Origin: Bacteroidota bacterium
GTDB taxonomy: Bacteria > Bacteroidota > Kryptoniia > Kryptoniales > JAKASW01
DNA length: 5,436 bases
Direction of reading: 5' to 3'
NCBI GenBank assembly: GCA_021796055.1
Contig: JAJYOS010000498.1
Location: 1-5,436, forward strand
Position 1 is the first letter of the stretch; the number at the start of each line of letters is the position of its first letter. Positions 5,230 to 5,436 of this stretch are shown here, in pieces. Position numbers and translations under genes: made by a program. The notes beneath the pieces were generated by a model. The model ran no database searches. It saw nothing but the letters and a program-made list of their open reading frames with translations, and was not told where the DNA came from.

Positions 5230-5358
5230 TATTTTGGTCAAAAACGTGGCACTAAAGTCCCTCTTTAAATTTCCGACAAAACATATAGAGGATCATAGGC
5301 TGTCCTTTTCAAGTAGGAAAGATGCATTGTCAAAGGCTACATACGGCCACTATCGTGA

Positions 5359-5388
5359 TGATCGGAGACGTCGTGCGAATACCGATCA
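5359..5388. promoter_or_regulatory. Inverted repeat TGATCGG-N16-CCGATCA
   Basis: Perfect 7-bp arms at 5359-5365 and 5382-5388 flank 16 bp that contain the palindrome GACGTC. It ends 25 bp before a possible plus-strand ATG at 5414, so it could be an operator or leader hairpin of that gene. Chance cannot be excluded. Confidence 0.25.
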
Positions 5389-5413
5389 CTCAAACACCAA
5401 ACGAAAGTAAGCC

Positions 5414-5436
5414 ATGTTTGACGGAATGAAAAAGCT
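5414..5436 (+). CDS. Possible start of a gene running off the right edge
   Basis: An ATG at 5414 opens a frame reading MFDGMKK before the window ends. The short N-terminus looks like a natural cytoplasmic protein start, and about 325 bp without a gene precede it. Only a weak purine-rich run (GAAAG) lies upstream. Seven codons are far too few to name a family. Confidence 0.3.

Larger units (their letters stand above)
5099..5413. other. Upstream region of the acetyltransferase operon
   Basis: About 315 bp with no convincing gene. It should hold the minus-strand promoter of the acetyltransferase and perhaps a plus-strand promoter for a gene at the right edge. The best minus-strand candidate is TTGCTT (5156-5161), 17 nt, TAATGT (5133-5138), each box 3 of 6 to consensus. 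The 11-mer TTTAAATTTCC occurs twice (5100-5110 and 5264-5274). Two inverted repeats are listed separately. A 68-codon plus-strand frame (5204-5410) looks non-coding. Confidence 0.5.

Noticed and set aside
5247..5264. TGGCAC resembling a sigma-54 -24 box
   Set aside because: At the required spacing the -12 element reads CC instead of GC, so the pair does not meet the sigma-54 consensus.
5204..5410. 68-codon plus-strand frame
   Set aside because: It starts with GTG without a ribosome site, has a random-looking basic product, and spans an AT-rich repeat-bearing upstream region.
1..5436. CRISPR arrays, tRNA, transposase or phage genes
   Set aside because: No regularly spaced repeats, cloverleaf sequences or mobile-element proteins were seen on either strand.

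Overview
The window (5436 bp, moderate GC) carries a small set of housekeeping and accessory metabolic genes from what looks like a Gram-negative bacterium. The grounds are a Tat signal, a Sec signal, a proteobacterial-style cyclopropane fatty acid synthase, and Shine-Dalgarno sites (GGAGG, AGGAG) before most starts. No rRNA or other lineage marker is present, so the phylum cannot be fixed. No phage, transposase, CRISPR or tRNA gene was seen.

Layout from left to right. (1) Bases 1-1059, minus strand: the first 353 residues of a Tat-exported FAD-dependent oxidoreductase of the phytoene desaturase / carotenoid isomerase / retinol saturase type, cut by the left edge. (2) Bases 1060-1437: a 378-bp divergent control region with two inverted repeats. 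(3) Bases 1438-2559, plus strand: cyclopropane-fatty-acyl-phospholipid synthase (cfa), with all catalytic residues. (4) Bases 2560-2804: convergent gap with a GC-rich hairpin. (5) Bases 2805-3779, minus strand: a membrane iron/manganese transporter of the VIT1/CCC1 family with an N-terminal rubrerythrin-like diiron domain. (6) Bases 3780-4030: a gap holding a CGCAGAG-rich imperfect inverted repeat and two mutually exclusive GC hairpins. (7) Bases 4031-4576 and 4606-5088, minus strand: a probable two-gene operon, a GNAT acetyltransferase of the phosphinothricin/methionine-sulfone type followed by a secreted PPC (DUF296) domain protein. (8) Bases 5089-5436: upstream DNA of that operon, with a possible plus-strand gene starting at 5414.

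How the genes may work together. The divergent oxidoreductase and cfa could share control and both act on membrane lipids or other polyisoprenoid/acyl substrates: Cfa from the cytoplasmic face, the Tat protein from the outer face. The VIT/ferritin-like protein would handle iron. This would fit a membrane and redox stress theme, but that is inference. None of the genes forms a recognised defence or mobile system. The points that most deserve a second look are the Tat-oxidoreductase/cfa divergon with its operator-like repeat, the exported PPC protein, and the repeat element before the transporter gene.
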